Assembly: GCF_037201965.1 (NCBI RefSeq)
Contig: NZ_CP147518.1
Span: 1,177,001 to 1,241,000 of the forward strand
DNA length: 64,000 nucleotides
From: Spirosoma sp. SC4-14
GTDB lineage: Bacteria > Bacteroidota > Bacteroidia > Cytophagales > Spirosomataceae
Direction: 5' to 3'
Shown here: in pieces, positions 35,922 to 45,572 of the stretch
Layout: every line of letters starts with the position of its first letter
Position numbering within the stretch: position 1 is the first letter of the stretch
The notes under the pieces: generated by a model
Seen by the model: only the letters and a program-made list of their open reading frames with translations
Told to the model about the DNA's origin: nothing
Databases searched by the model: none
Made by a program: the position numbers and the translations under genes

Positions 35922-36311
35922 ATGGAAAACCAGCCCCCCATTCCGCCATCGTCGCCAACTCCTGCTCCTCTCAGCGAATCGGATGCCCGAATGTGGGCTA
36001 TGTTCGCCCACCTGAGTGCATTAACGGGATTCTTTACAATTGTTGGTAGCCTTGTTGGGCCACTTATTGTATGGCAAATTCAAAAAGAAAAATCGGACTT
36101 TGTCGATTTTCACGGCAAAGAGGCCGTTAATTTCAATATTACAGTGGCCATTGCTGCCGCAATCTGCTTCGTTCTGTTCCTGTTGCTGATTGGTGTTTTT
36201 CTGCTTTGGATTGTGGGAACCGTATGGCTGATCTTTACCATCATTGCCGCAATTAAGGCCAATAATGGCGAGTATTATCGGTATCCGTTTTCAATCCGAT
36301 TTATCAAATAG
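35922..36311 (+). CDS. DUF4870 membrane protein
   Basis: I start at 35922 (MENQPPIPPSSPTPAP); an earlier in-frame start adds 19 unconserved residues. The 129-residue protein has a Pro-rich cytoplasmic N-terminus, the DUF4870 segment MWAMFAHLSALTGFF, FVDFHGKEAVNF, and three membrane helices ending in YRYPFSIRFIK. The function of the family is unknown. It ends at a long hairpin. Confidence 0.85.
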   Translation: MENQPPIPPSSPTPAPLSESDARMWAMFAHLSALTGFFTIVGSLVGPLIVWQIQKEKSDFVDFHGKEAVNFNITVAIAAAICFVLFLLLIGVFLLWIVGTVWLIFTIIAAIKANNGEYYRYPFSIRFIK

Positions 36312-36316
36312 ACTGC

Positions 36317-36374
36317 CGCAGGTTCAAAAAAAGCCCTTCAAACATCCGTCTGAAGGGCTTTTTTGAACCTGCGG
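36317..36374. terminator. Long bidirectional terminator
   Basis: A near-perfect stem of about 24 bp (36317-36341 with 36351-36374) contains A6 and T6 runs around a GCCCTTCA/TGAAGGGC core. It lies between convergent genes. Confidence 0.85.
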
Positions 36375-36384
36375 GTAGAGCTAG

Positions 36385-36903
36385 TTAGTTCACAATGCGA
36401 ACGCGAACTGGCTCAGGAACAATCTGCGTACCGTCGTCAAGAGTTACCAAAAACAGGAATTGAATTTCTGTATAGTTTGGTAACGCAGCCGGTGTAGTCG
36501 ACACGCTCGGATATTTTTTCTTAAAGTCGGCAATGGTTGTCGTAAAAACGGCTGTTGTGCCACTACCCGCAATTGGTGCTGGATTATAGGCTGACGTCGA
36601 AGTAGCCGAATTCAATGTGCCCACGTTTATACTCGTGGCCCCACCAACAACTTTGGTGATTTCTTTAATCGTACGGCCACTCGACGATGGAATCGACAAC
36701 GTAAATTGAATAGGACCGCCCGATGCCAGCGAACTTACAATGAATGGATTGAACCCAAACGTATCGGTTCCGGGGAATGTTACTGGGATGTCCGGACGAT
36801 TATCGCGGACCAGATCGCTGTAAATCAGATCGTCTTTACAGGAGATATTGCTGCCAGCTACTAAGACAAGCAGAAACAGGTTAATAAGTATATTTTTCAT
36901 CAC
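36385..36903 (-). CDS. Lipoprotein at the end of SusC/D locus 1
   Basis: The 172-residue protein has a signal peptide with a lipobox SNISC (Cys at residue 22) and a beta-rich, Ser/Thr-rich body. It follows susD by 24 bp on the same strand, so it is probably the third gene of the uptake operon and may be a surface-exposed binding partner of the SusCD complex. I do not recognise a family. ATG at 36903 or 36900. Confidence 0.7.
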   Translation of the reverse strand: MMKNILINLFLLVLVAGSNISCKDDLIYSDLVRDNRPDIPVTFPGTDTFGFNPFIVSSLASGGPIQFTLSIPSSSGRTIKEITKVVGGATSINVGTLNSATSTSAYNPAPIAGSGTTAVFTTTIADFKKKYPSVSTTPAALPNYTEIQFLFLVTLDDGTQIVPEPVRVRIVN

Positions 36904-36927
36904 TTACGTGGTTGAAATCGTTAACAA

Positions 36928-38391
36928 TTAGTCTACATCCCACCAAACACGAACGTTGGATTGAGGAGCTGGATTTGGAAAATTGGGGTTTCTCTGAATT
37001 TCGTTGTTAATGTATACGGCACGAACTGGCAACGTGCCATCGATACCGGCTGCATTTTGAGAAAGCTGAAGTGTTGGGTAACCTGTGCGCCGGTAATCAT
37101 TCCAGATTTCCAGTCCATTACCCGTAAATGCAATGTATTTCTGAGTGATGATCTGGGCGATTTTTTGCTCTGGGGTTCCGCTTAGCGTTGCCACGCTTGG
37201 ATTAGCGTTCAGGTAGGCTGTGATCTGGTCACTTGTTAGCCCGGCCAGCGTCATGGAAGCCGTAATACCTTCGGTATAGAGGGCCTGTGGGTCACCGGGA
37301 GTTCCTAAACGGATTGCGGCTTCGGCCAGCATAAAAGCCCGCTCGAAGTTTGTAACCAACCGAACCGGACCTTCGCCCGAATTGCCAACAACATATTTGT
37401 TATAACGCGACCAGTTGGCAGTAGGAGTGGGCAATGTACCGCGAAATCCGTTGTCGAGGGTAACATAATCAGTACCTGGCTTGGTAAAGAAAATGGGCAG
37501 ACGCGGGTCGTTCAGGCTTTTTAGTAAGTTCAGATAGCGGGTGCTCAGAATCAGATCGTTCTGGAATGTGCTTACGTACGTATACGTATAGCGAGGGTCC
37601 TGGCTACCAACACTGGCCCCGAACGTAAAATTCATGTCGCTACTGTTTGCCTTGATGTAGGTGCCACCTGTCAGGACTTCGTTGATCACACTGGTTGCCA
37701 GTGCGGGTTCTTTGCGGCTGATTGTTGTCGCAAATTTTAACAACAACGTATTCCCCGCCTGTTTCCACTTGGTTAGATCGCCCTTATAGATGATATCGTC
37801 GTTACCTGGTTTAACGGCCGAAGTAGCATCCAGATCCTGAATGCCTTCACGAACTAAATCGAACAGGCTCTGAATAGCCAAAGATGAATTTCCTTTGTAA
37901 ATATCTTCCTGCTTGTCGAGACGAGGAGTTGTAAACGCTTCGCCCTGTAGAGCCTGCGAATAAGGTACATCGCCCCACACGTCGGTTGCAATGCTGAATG
38001 TGTAGGCTTTCATAATTTTGGCAATACCCGAATAGGCTTTGGCATTAACGGCATCCCCTAATTCGATCAGCTTTTGGTAGTTGACCAGCGCGCCATCATA
38101 TAATTCACCCGCCCATTGGTTCCCGAAATCGGCACCATTGGTTTGGTAAATATCGTAGGTGGCGGGACTGTTAGCTGCTCCGGTCAGTTGCTGTACCAGA
38201 ACGGATGAGAAGCGATTCAGTTCGTTAGCATTGGCAAAGGCCGAACCAGCCTCTGCACCCGGCAACAACACGGCTGGTGTAACAGACGTAGGGTTATTGG
38301 GAGTAATGTTAACATCTAAATACTTGCTACATGCTCCCATTCCCAGAAAGGCAGGAATCAACAGGTAGCTTTTTGGAATTATGAATTTCAT
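36928..38391 (-). CDS. SusD/RagB-like substrate-binding lipoprotein
   Basis: The 487-residue protein has a signal peptide with lipobox GMGAC and then KYLDVN, the usual SusD start. The C-terminal RagB/SusD features include the QKYIAFTGNGLEIWNDYRRTGYP segment. Its form is that of the SusD-like_2 subgroup common in Cytophagales. It caps the SusC barrel at the cell surface and captures substrate. It lies 21 bp after susC and before a small lipoprotein gene. Substrate unknown; no glycoside hydrolase lies next to it. Confidence 0.93.
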   Translation of the reverse strand: MKFIIPKSYLLIPAFLGMGACSKYLDVNITPNNPTSVTPAVLLPGAEAGSAFANANELNRFSSVLVQQLTGAANSPATYDIYQTNGADFGNQWAGELYDGALVNYQKLIELGDAVNAKAYSGIAKIMKAYTFSIATDVWGDVPYSQALQGEAFTTPRLDKQEDIYKGNSSLAIQSLFDLVREGIQDLDATSAVKPGNDDIIYKGDLTKWKQAGNTLLLKFATTISRKEPALATSVINEVLTGGTYIKANSSDMNFTFGASVGSQDPRYTYTYVSTFQNDLILSTRYLNLLKSLNDPRLPIFFTKPGTDYVTLDNGFRGTLPTPTANWSRYNKYVVGNSGEGPVRLVTNFERAFMLAEAAIRLGTPGDPQALYTEGITASMTLAGLTSDQITAYLNANPSVATLSGTPEQKIAQIITQKYIAFTGNGLEIWNDYRRTGYPTLQLSQNAAGIDGTLPVRAVYINNEIQRNPNFPNPAPQSNVRVWWDVD

Positions 38392-38412
38392 GAGTAAGTC
38401 GATGAGAAGTTG

Positions 38413-41400
38413 TTAGAAAGTGAGCCGAATGTTACCACCAAAGTTGCGGGTATTAGGTGGTCCGTTTAGGTCAAGTCCCTGAATGTTACCGGCGCCTTGT
38501 GTATTGATTTCTGGATCGGCCGGGAAGTTTGGTGCGTAGAAGTACAGGTTGCGCCCACTAACGCCTACTGTAATGGAACCAAACGGAGTTTTACCCAGCA
38601 GGCTTTTGGGTAAGGTGTAGTTGAGTGCTACCTCACGCAGGCGATAGACGGTGGCATCGAAAACGGCAGCTTCAGAAGCCAGCCCACCCAGCGAGCCCCA
38701 GTATGTTTGGGCCGGTAGCTGAATGTTGTTAGGCCGGAACGTACCGTCGGAATTCTGAATTACGCCTGGTAAAATACGCGGTTGATCGCGGTCGATACCG
38801 GTAACATAAAGTGTACCGTTCGAGCGGGCATCAACTGCCGGGAAAGAGTAAATCTGACCGCCCTGACGTGTATCGACCAGAACCGACAACGATATTCCCT
38901 TATAGCTAAAGGTATTGGTTAAACCAGCAATGTAACGAGGTTGTGGGTTTGAAATCACAGAATTGGCAACACCCGGCGCAAACAGCCCTGTAGTACCGTT
39001 GATTAGATACTGCCCTGCATATTTTCCTGTCGGGTCGTAATACAAACCATTAGGATCTGTGCTTTGAACGCGGGAGTTAGCCGTACCCACAATTACACCA
39101 TAGGGATAGCCTTCGTAAATAGATGGAGCAATGCCGATGAAGGAGTTACCCGAAATATTTGACGAAACAACTCCTGGTGCAATGGATACGACCTTATTTC
39201 GAATGAGGGTAAAATTCAGCGTAGCATCCCATTTAAAGCCCCCTGCCCGTACGGGAGTTGCGTTTAGTACGAGTTCAAGCCCTTCGTTCCGCAGTTCACC
39301 AACATTGGTCGTACGAGTATCATAACCCGACGAGTTAGAAATGGCGACATTAAAGATCTGATTCGTACTGCGCGAATTGAAGTAGGTGGCGTCGATACTC
39401 AGGCGATTTTTGAAGAAACCCAGGTTAATACCTGCTTCGTAGGACGTAACAAATTCGGGAGTCAGGTTATTGTTGCCAATTCGGTTGCTAATACCAAAGC
39501 CAGGAATGCTGGCTCCACTGATTTGCAGCGGGAACGTAATGCTGGCTACGTTATTCCCATAACTTGACGTCGTATAGACTGAATTAAGCAAATAGGGGTC
39601 TGCATCCCGACCAACCCGCGCAATACTGGCCCGTACTTTCGCATACGACAAAATATCTGAATCAAACTTAAAGGCATCGGTAGGTACAAAGCTGACCGAA
39701 GCCGACGGATAAAAATAGGTGTTGTTCGCTTTAGGCAGCGTAGACGACTGGTCGGCACGCCCCGACAATTCGAGAAACAGATAATTGTTGTAGTTCAACG
39801 ATAATTGTCCGTAATAACCTACCAGCCGACGGAGTGTGGTGCTTTCGGCTGTGCCTGTATATACCGTACCATTGCTGACGTTGTAGAAGCCCGGAATAGT
39901 CAGCGAAGCCGCATCGGCTAAAACTTCCTGCGTTTTACGCTGGTTGATGTTATTACCGAGCAGCAAACTTGCGTTCAGACCTTCTACAAACAAATTGTCT
40001 TTACGGGCATTGATTAACAGATCGCCGTTCAGCTCATTCCGGAAGAAATTGTCCTGCGAAACTTCGCCCAGTGGAGCACGACCCGCGCCAATTGGTAATG
40101 TCAGCTTACGACGGTCAGTATAGGTATCGCCAGTAACGCGGTAAGCTACATTAAGCCAGCTGGTGATGTCATAACTTAGCTGGAAATTACCGAAAAAGCG
40201 GTCTACCTGCCCATCGAGCCGCTCATTGTTAACACTCCATTGAGGGCTATTTGTTGATGGCGTAAAGTAAATGCTTTTTCCATTGGCATCCTGATAAGGC
40301 TCATTTGCCAGATCATAGCTGCGAGGAATACGGGTAATCTGACCGAAAGCACTGGCTCCATTACCGCCCGGAATCCCGGCCGATACGGTTTGAACATAGG
40401 TGCCTGTTCCACTGATACGTAACCCATTCTGAAGTTTAGACTCACCACCCAATTGTATGTTAGTCCGGTTAAACTTTGTGTTCTGCACAACACCATTCTG
40501 CAACGTATTCCCTATGGCAATAATATAATTCCGGGTTTGATCGCCCGATGCAATGTTGACGGAGTTCTGGATGATGCTCCCCTGTCTATAGAAGTCTTTT
40601 ACGTTGTTAGGATAGGCCTGATAAGGAACTACATTGCTCTGGGTGTTTGTCACGGAGGTTGGCCCTCCTGCAAAAGGTGGTCCCCAGGATTGGTTGGAAG
40701 TAGAGTTAAACAGGTTATTTGTTCCCTGACCGTAGTCGTTCTGGAATTTAGGAATACCGTATACGTTCTGTACGTTGTAGGATGAGTTGACAGTAACCTC
40801 CGTTTTGTTGTTGTTGTTCCGACCTGATTTGGTAGTAATCACAATAGCACCCGCTGATGCTCTTGACCCATAGAGCACAGCAGCCGCTGGCCCTTTCAAT
40901 ACGTTGATCGATTCAATACTTTCGGGGTTGATGTCGGCCAGACGGTTGGAGGGTTGCGTACCAAATAAAGTGTTTTGGGTATTATTGACGTCGTTGCTGA
41001 AAATAATCCCGTCGACCACAATTAGGGGTTGGTTGCTTCCATTGAAGGAGGTTATACCCCGAATATTAATGTTGGTTGAAGCACCCGGCGCTCCACTTTG
41101 GGTATTGATCTGTACGCCTGCCAGTTTTCCCTGTAACGCATTCAGCAAGTTTGGTTCTGAGCGCTGGGCCAGAATATTACCACTTACTTCCTGCGTAGCG
41201 TAACCCAGAGAACGCTTGTCGCGCTCGATACCCTGAGCCGTCACAACAATTTCATCCAGACTTTGCGATCCAGCGACTAACGAAACGTTGAGTGTAGACT
41301 GATTACCAACTGCAATTTCCTGGCTAGTATAGCCAATGAAGCTAAAAACGAGTCGGGCATTAGGAGGTACACTAAGTTGGTATTGTCCATTTACATCTGT

Positions 41401-41562
41401 GGAGGTACCTCGCGTTGTCCCTTTAATTTGTACGCTCACACCCGGTAGGGTAGAGCCATCATCTGATGAAGTGACACGGCCTTTTACTGTCACATCCTGT
41501 GCCAACGCGGGCAAACATAAGAAAACAGTCAGCAGCCAACTTCCAAATAGAAGTTTTTTCAT
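38413..41562 (-). CDS. SusC/RagA-like TonB-dependent outer-membrane transporter
   Basis: The 1049-residue protein has a signal peptide (cleavage near ALAQ), a carboxypeptidase-D-like regulatory domain (VKGRVTSSDDGSTLPGVSV), a TonB box region (SLDEIVVTA), a plug domain (VVDGIIFSND, SINVLKGPAAAVLYGSRASAGAI) and a large beta-barrel ending in IRLTF. It imports large solutes with SusD. It leads the operon susC, susD, lipoprotein, and is divergent from an M20 amidohydrolase gene, which hints at a peptide or amide substrate rather than a glycan. That link is inference. Confidence 0.95.
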   Translation of the reverse strand: MKKLLFGSWLLTVFLCLPALAQDVTVKGRVTSSDDGSTLPGVSVQIKGTTRGTSTDVNGQYQLSVPPNARLVFSFIGYTSQEIAVGNQSTLNVSLVAGSQSLDEIVVTAQGIERDKRSLGYATQEVSGNILAQRSEPNLLNALQGKLAGVQINTQSGAPGASTNINIRGITSFNGSNQPLIVVDGIIFSNDVNNTQNTLFGTQPSNRLADINPESIESINVLKGPAAAVLYGSRASAGAIVITTKSGRNNNNKTEVTVNSSYNVQNVYGIPKFQNDYGQGTNNLFNSTSNQSWGPPFAGGPTSVTNTQSNVVPYQAYPNNVKDFYRQGSIIQNSVNIASGDQTRNYIIAIGNTLQNGVVQNTKFNRTNIQLGGESKLQNGLRISGTGTYVQTVSAGIPGGNGASAFGQITRIPRSYDLANEPYQDANGKSIYFTPSTNSPQWSVNNERLDGQVDRFFGNFQLSYDITSWLNVAYRVTGDTYTDRRKLTLPIGAGRAPLGEVSQDNFFRNELNGDLLINARKDNLFVEGLNASLLLGNNINQRKTQEVLADAASLTIPGFYNVSNGTVYTGTAESTTLRRLVGYYGQLSLNYNNYLFLELSGRADQSSTLPKANNTYFYPSASVSFVPTDAFKFDSDILSYAKVRASIARVGRDADPYLLNSVYTTSSYGNNVASITFPLQISGASIPGFGISNRIGNNNLTPEFVTSYEAGINLGFFKNRLSIDATYFNSRSTNQIFNVAISNSSGYDTRTTNVGELRNEGLELVLNATPVRAGGFKWDATLNFTLIRNKVVSIAPGVVSSNISGNSFIGIAPSIYEGYPYGVIVGTANSRVQSTDPNGLYYDPTGKYAGQYLINGTTGLFAPGVANSVISNPQPRYIAGLTNTFSYKGISLSVLVDTRQGGQIYSFPAVDARSNGTLYVTGIDRDQPRILPGVIQNSDGTFRPNNIQLPAQTYWGSLGGLASEAAVFDATVYRLREVALNYTLPKSLLGKTPFGSITVGVSGRNLYFYAPNFPADPEINTQGAGNIQGLDLNGPPNTRNFGGNIRLTF

Positions 41563-41756
41563 AAAAGTTGTTGTGATGAATAATAATAGAATAAAAAAAA
41601 TAAAGAATTGTAAAAATAGTTAAATATAAGTTATAGAAAATTGCTATTGAGCATATAATTACATTAATATAACTAAATTTATTACTTTACTAAATACTTT
41701 ATAGTTAAAAACTACTTTTTAGTTTACCTATAGATCCTTTATTATACGTGACTCTT

Positions 41757-41787
41757 TTGGGTAAATGCTTAAGTCTGTGTAAATTGG
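41757..41787 (+). promoter_or_regulatory. Promoter candidate for the M20 amidohydrolase gene
   Basis: TTG (41757-41759), 20 bases, then TAAATTGG (41780-41787): one base off the Bacteroidota -7 consensus. The start is 37 bp downstream. Confidence 0.35.
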
Positions 41788-41824
41788 CTGATAACTTATC
41801 TTATAACCTGAATTGAACATTTTG

Positions 41825-43162
41825 ATGAACAAGCCTTTATTATATGCTACCAGTTTCCTGCTAGGAAACTGCCTGACCTACCACGCTGTTGCGCAGTCGG
41901 CAACGCTAAATGCACGCATGGATAAAACCGCCGAAAGTCTTGAGAAAAAAGTGGTTAGCTGGCGTCGCGATTTTCACCAGCATCCGGAACTGGGCAACCG
42001 CGAGTTTCAGACAGCGGCCAAAATTGCGGCACACCTGCAATCGCTGGGGATGGAAGTAAAAACCGGTGTTGGTAAAACCGGTGTGGTTGGCTTGTTGAAA
42101 GGCGGTAAGCCTGGCCCGGTTGTTGCCTTACGGGCCGACATGGACGGGTTGCCAGTAACGGAGCGCGTCGATTTACCATTCAAGTCGGAAGTTCGTACGG
42201 AGTATAACGGGCAGCAAACCGGCGTTATGCATGCCTGTGGTCACGATACGCACGTAGCCATATTGATGGGCGTAGCCGAAGTGCTGACGTCCGTAAAAAA
42301 TGATCTGAAAGGCACCGTGAAATTCATTTTCCAGCCTGCCGAAGAAGGCGCTCCGGAAGGTGAAGAAGGGGGCGCTTACCTGATGGTGAAAGAAGGCGTT
42401 CTCGAATCGCCTAAAGTCGATGCCATTTTTGGGTTGCACATTAACTCCCAGACCGAGGTAGGCACGATCAAGTATCGTCCTGGTGCTACCATGGCCGCCG
42501 TCGATTCGTATGCGATCAAGATTAAAGGCAAACAAACGCACGGAGCTGCTCCCTGGTCGGGTGTCGACCCGATTGTTACGTCGGCTCAGGTCGTAATGGG
42601 GTTGCAGACCATTGTGAGCCGGAATTTACCCCTAACCGAAAATGCGGCTGTGGTTACGGTTGGGGCTATTCATGGCGGTATTCGGCAGAATATTATTCCT
42701 GAAGAAGTGAACATGATTGGTACAATTCGTTCGCTGGATGTTGAAATGCAGAAAACGATTCACCGCCGGATCAACGAAATTGCAACCAACATTGCCGAAA
42801 GTGCTGGTGCAAAAGCCGATGTGAAAATTGACGTAATGTATCCGGTTACCTACAACGACCCAAAACTGACAGATCAGATGGTGCCGTCGCTCGAAGCTGT
42901 AGCCGGAAAAAATAACGTAAAAATCACTCCTGCTCAGACCGGTGCTGAAGATTTCTCATTCTACCAGCAAAAAGTACCCGGTTTCTTCTACTTCCTGGGT
43001 GGAATGACGAAAGGTAAAAAAGTGGAAGAAGCGGCCCCGCATCATACGCCCGATTTTCAGATCGACGAAAGCTGCTTTGTGTTAGGTATGAAGTCGCTTT
43101 GCCACTTAACGGTAGACTATATGGACCAGTTTGGAAAAGGGCTAGCCGTGAGTGGGAAATAG
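41825..43162 (+). CDS. M20-family amidohydrolase, exported
   Basis: The 445-residue protein starts at ATG 41825 with a signal peptide (cleavage near HAVAQ). Metal-binding motifs of the M20D amidohydrolase/hippurate hydrolase group are visible: HACGHDTH, FQPAEEGAPEGEEGG and FGLHIN. The dimerisation insert lies in the middle. It probably removes acyl or aminoacyl groups from amides in the periplasm. It is divergent from SusC/D locus 1, so uptake and hydrolysis may serve the same substrate. Confidence 0.9.
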   Translation: MNKPLLYATSFLLGNCLTYHAVAQSATLNARMDKTAESLEKKVVSWRRDFHQHPELGNREFQTAAKIAAHLQSLGMEVKTGVGKTGVVGLLKGGKPGPVVALRADMDGLPVTERVDLPFKSEVRTEYNGQQTGVMHACGHDTHVAILMGVAEVLTSVKNDLKGTVKFIFQPAEEGAPEGEEGGAYLMVKEGVLESPKVDAIFGLHINSQTEVGTIKYRPGATMAAVDSYAIKIKGKQTHGAAPWSGVDPIVTSAQVVMGLQTIVSRNLPLTENAAVVTVGAIHGGIRQNIIPEEVNMIGTIRSLDVEMQKTIHRRINEIATNIAESAGAKADVKIDVMYPVTYNDPKLTDQMVPSLEAVAGKNNVKITPAQTGAEDFSFYQQKVPGFFYFLGGMTKGKKVEEAAPHHTPDFQIDESCFVLGMKSLCHLTVDYMDQFGKGLAVSGK

Positions 43163-43166
43163 GTTC

Positions 43167-43223
43167 ATGGTTTATGGTTGCTCGCCTGTTAGCTTGCTTT
43201 GATGCGGAGCAGCCATAAACCAT
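43167..43223. terminator. Inverted repeat between convergent genes
   Basis: A 17-bp inverted repeat with one mismatch (43167-43183 with 43207-43223) separates the M20 and SDR stops. It has no strong T-run, so termination is plausible but not sure. Confidence 0.5.
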
Positions 43224-43237
43224 AGACTATAAACGCT

Positions 43238-44035
43238 CTACGCCCCTTCCCGATTCCGCAGGATTCGGGATAGTAAGCCCGGCAGGAACCGTTTGAGGTA
43301 AATGCCGAAGATTTCCTTGCCCCCGATGTAGACTTCTTCCTTCTTTGCTGCTACAGCCCGTAACAATCGTCTGGCAAATTCATCAACGGGCATACCCTCT
43401 TCCTGATTGGTATCCATCTGACCATGAAGCTGGCCATCGGCCCGTAGGGCATGAAGCGAAATGGGCGTTTTAATGTAGCCCGGACAAACAATAGTAGTGC
43501 GGATACCCTCTTTATACGTTTCGGCCCGGAGCGAGTCGAAAAAGCCATGCAGCGCATGTTTGCTGGCACAATAGCCCGACCGTTGTTTGGTTCCTATCTT
43601 TCCGGCTACACTGCTTGTGACCACAAAATGCCCGCTTCTTTGGCTAAACATTGTTGGCAAGACAGCTTTTGTTAAAGCAACCGTTCCAAAAAAGTTGATA
43701 TCCATCAGCCGCTTATAAACCGAAAGATCGGTATCGATAACGGCGCTGCGCTGGGTAAGTCCGGCATTCTGGAACACATAATCGATACGACCAAAGCGAC
43801 TGATTACTAAGTCTACCTGCGTAGAGAAACTGTCGGTAGCGATCATGTCCATTGGTAAAACCAGCAGGTGCGAAGCTGGAAGTCCCGTTCGAACGGCTAC
43901 CCGTTCCAGCTCATCAACCCGTCGGGCCGAAAGCACCAGTTTTGCGTTTGCTTTTCCTAATGTGATGGCGAGTGCTTCGCCAATGCCCGATGAGGCTCCG
44001 GTAATCCAGACTACTTTCTCAAAAAATTCAGACAT
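43238..44035 (-). CDS. Short-chain dehydrogenase/reductase
   Basis: The 265-residue classical SDR has the nucleotide motif TGASSGIGEA, NAG (FQNAGLTQ), the catalytic Ser in VVTSSVAG and YCASK (YxxxK). The C-terminal part (GIYLKRFLPGLLSRILR) is hydrophobic-basic, like membrane-associated DHRS7-type reductases that act on lipids or retinoid-like substrates. Substrate unknown. It is divergent from the DUF2851 gene. Confidence 0.9.
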   Translation of the reverse strand: MSEFFEKVVWITGASSGIGEALAITLGKANAKLVLSARRVDELERVAVRTGLPASHLLVLPMDMIATDSFSTQVDLVISRFGRIDYVFQNAGLTQRSAVIDTDLSVYKRLMDINFFGTVALTKAVLPTMFSQRSGHFVVTSSVAGKIGTKQRSGYCASKHALHGFFDSLRAETYKEGIRTTIVCPGYIKTPISLHALRADGQLHGQMDTNQEEGMPVDEFARRLLRAVAAKKEEVYIGGKEIFGIYLKRFLPGLLSRILRNREGA

Positions 44036-44181
44036 ACGTCAATCAGGGAGGGTTATGTAAAAGTACGATGTGCAGAATTGTTTCGTAGCGAACAGGAATC
44101 TAAACATTGTTTTTCTATTTTTGAATATTCCTCCTGGCCGAAAACGATACTGAGTAGTAACCACCGTTTTATGCTTTTATC

Positions 44182-45474
44182 GTGCCCGAAGCGTTTTTGT
44201 ATTTTCTCTGGCAATACCAATATTTTTCTACAAAAAAACTGCTCACGACCGACGGAGAGCCGGTTCAGGTGCTTCATCCTGGCTTTCGGAACCTCGATTC
44301 GGGCCCTGATTTTTTCAATGCCCGATTATTGATCAATGAGGTTGAATGGGGAGGAACGGTGGAAATGCACGTTCGAACATCAGACTGGCTGGCGCACCGG
44401 CATCAGGACGACCGGGCCTACGACAATGTTATTCTGCACATAGTCTGGCAAGATGACTTTGTAACGACAGGAATACGCGTTGACCGGCCCGACGGAACGC
44501 GTTTGCCCACTCTCGAACTTGAGCCAATTACCGATCCGATGCTGATTGACCGGTATACTCTATTGGCCGATTCTGCCGATGCCATTCCGTGTGCTGGTCT
44601 GTTTCGAAACGTACACCCATTGCGGCTGACTGCCATGCTCGATAAGGCTATGTTACAACGGCTCGAACGCAAATCGGCAGGAGTTCGGACGGTGGTTGAA
44701 CAGGCTAATGGCGATTGGGAAGAAGCGGCCTATCGATTACTGGCTGTCAATATGGGGTTTAAACTAAACGCCGAGCCAATGGCGCAGTTAAGTCGTGCTG
44801 TTCCGCTGAAAGCGCTATTGAAGCATAGAGATGTATTGGCCCAGGCCGAAGCCATGCTTTTTGGAACGGCGGGCTTGCTGGACAGCCAGGAGCCACCCGA
44901 TGAATACATTGCGACCTTACAACGGGAGTATCGTTTTCTGGCTGTGAAATATAATCTTGTCGATAAACAGGTGGCGGCTTATGCCTGGAAATGGGGGAGG
45001 CTCCGTCCCGCTAATTTCCCTACCTTACGGCTGGCTCAACTGGCCCGATTACTGACGCATCATGCGAGTTTATTTTCGTTGTTTGTGGGGAATAGCGATG
45101 TGCATGTTTTACAGAAATCGCTTCAGGTCTCGCCATCCGATTACTGGCACATGCATTATCGGTTTGGTAAGGTAAGTGAGAAAACCGCACCAGCACTGGG
45201 CATGAATTCGGCCAATAACATCATTATTAATACCGTTGTACCGTTGCTGGCGGCCTATGCCCATCATAGGGGGCAACCCGCTTTTCTGGATCGGGCTATT
45301 GGGTTACTGGAGCAACTGCCAGCCGAAACCAACCGACTCACTGAACTTTGGGATGAACTGGGGTTAGGCATACAGACCGCTTTCGATTCGCAGGCCGCTA
45401 TTGAACTCTATAATGAATTCTGTTCGGTTAAAAAATGCCTTAATTGCCAGATTGGCGCGGCAATCTTAAGATAG
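44182..45474 (+). CDS. DUF2851 family protein
   Basis: The 430-residue protein begins with GTG at 44182 (PEAFLYFLWQYQYFSTKKL), since no in-frame ATG precedes the conserved region. The family core is visible: GFRNLDSGPDFFNARLLINEVEWGGTVEMHVRTSDW and YDNVILHIVWQDD. The C-terminus has a Cys pair (KKCLNCQIGAAI). DUF2851 proteins are widespread in Bacteroidota with no known role; the first region resembles a nuclease-like fold in layout, but I would not assign activity. Confidence 0.85.
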   Translation: MPEAFLYFLWQYQYFSTKKLLTTDGEPVQVLHPGFRNLDSGPDFFNARLLINEVEWGGTVEMHVRTSDWLAHRHQDDRAYDNVILHIVWQDDFVTTGIRVDRPDGTRLPTLELEPITDPMLIDRYTLLADSADAIPCAGLFRNVHPLRLTAMLDKAMLQRLERKSAGVRTVVEQANGDWEEAAYRLLAVNMGFKLNAEPMAQLSRAVPLKALLKHRDVLAQAEAMLFGTAGLLDSQEPPDEYIATLQREYRFLAVKYNLVDKQVAAYAWKWGRLRPANFPTLRLAQLARLLTHHASLFSLFVGNSDVHVLQKSLQVSPSDYWHMHYRFGKVSEKTAPALGMNSANNIIINTVVPLLAAYAHHRGQPAFLDRAIGLLEQLPAETNRLTELWDELGLGIQTAFDSQAAIELYNEFCSVKKCLNCQIGAAILR

Positions 45475-45547
45475 TGAAGAATGTAGAGTGAAAAGTAAAG
45501 AATAGGTCTGACACTCTAGTTTATTCTTCACTCTACATTCTTCACTA
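45472..45547. terminator. 21-bp perfect inverted repeat between convergent genes
   Basis: The arms are at 45472-45492 and 45527-45547, beginning inside the DUF2851 stop codon. The loop is 34 bp and AT-rich. It separates DUF2851 (+) from the Gfo/Idh gene (-). Confidence 0.55.
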
Positions 45548-45572
45548 ATAAAGCTCTTCACTAAATTAAAAC

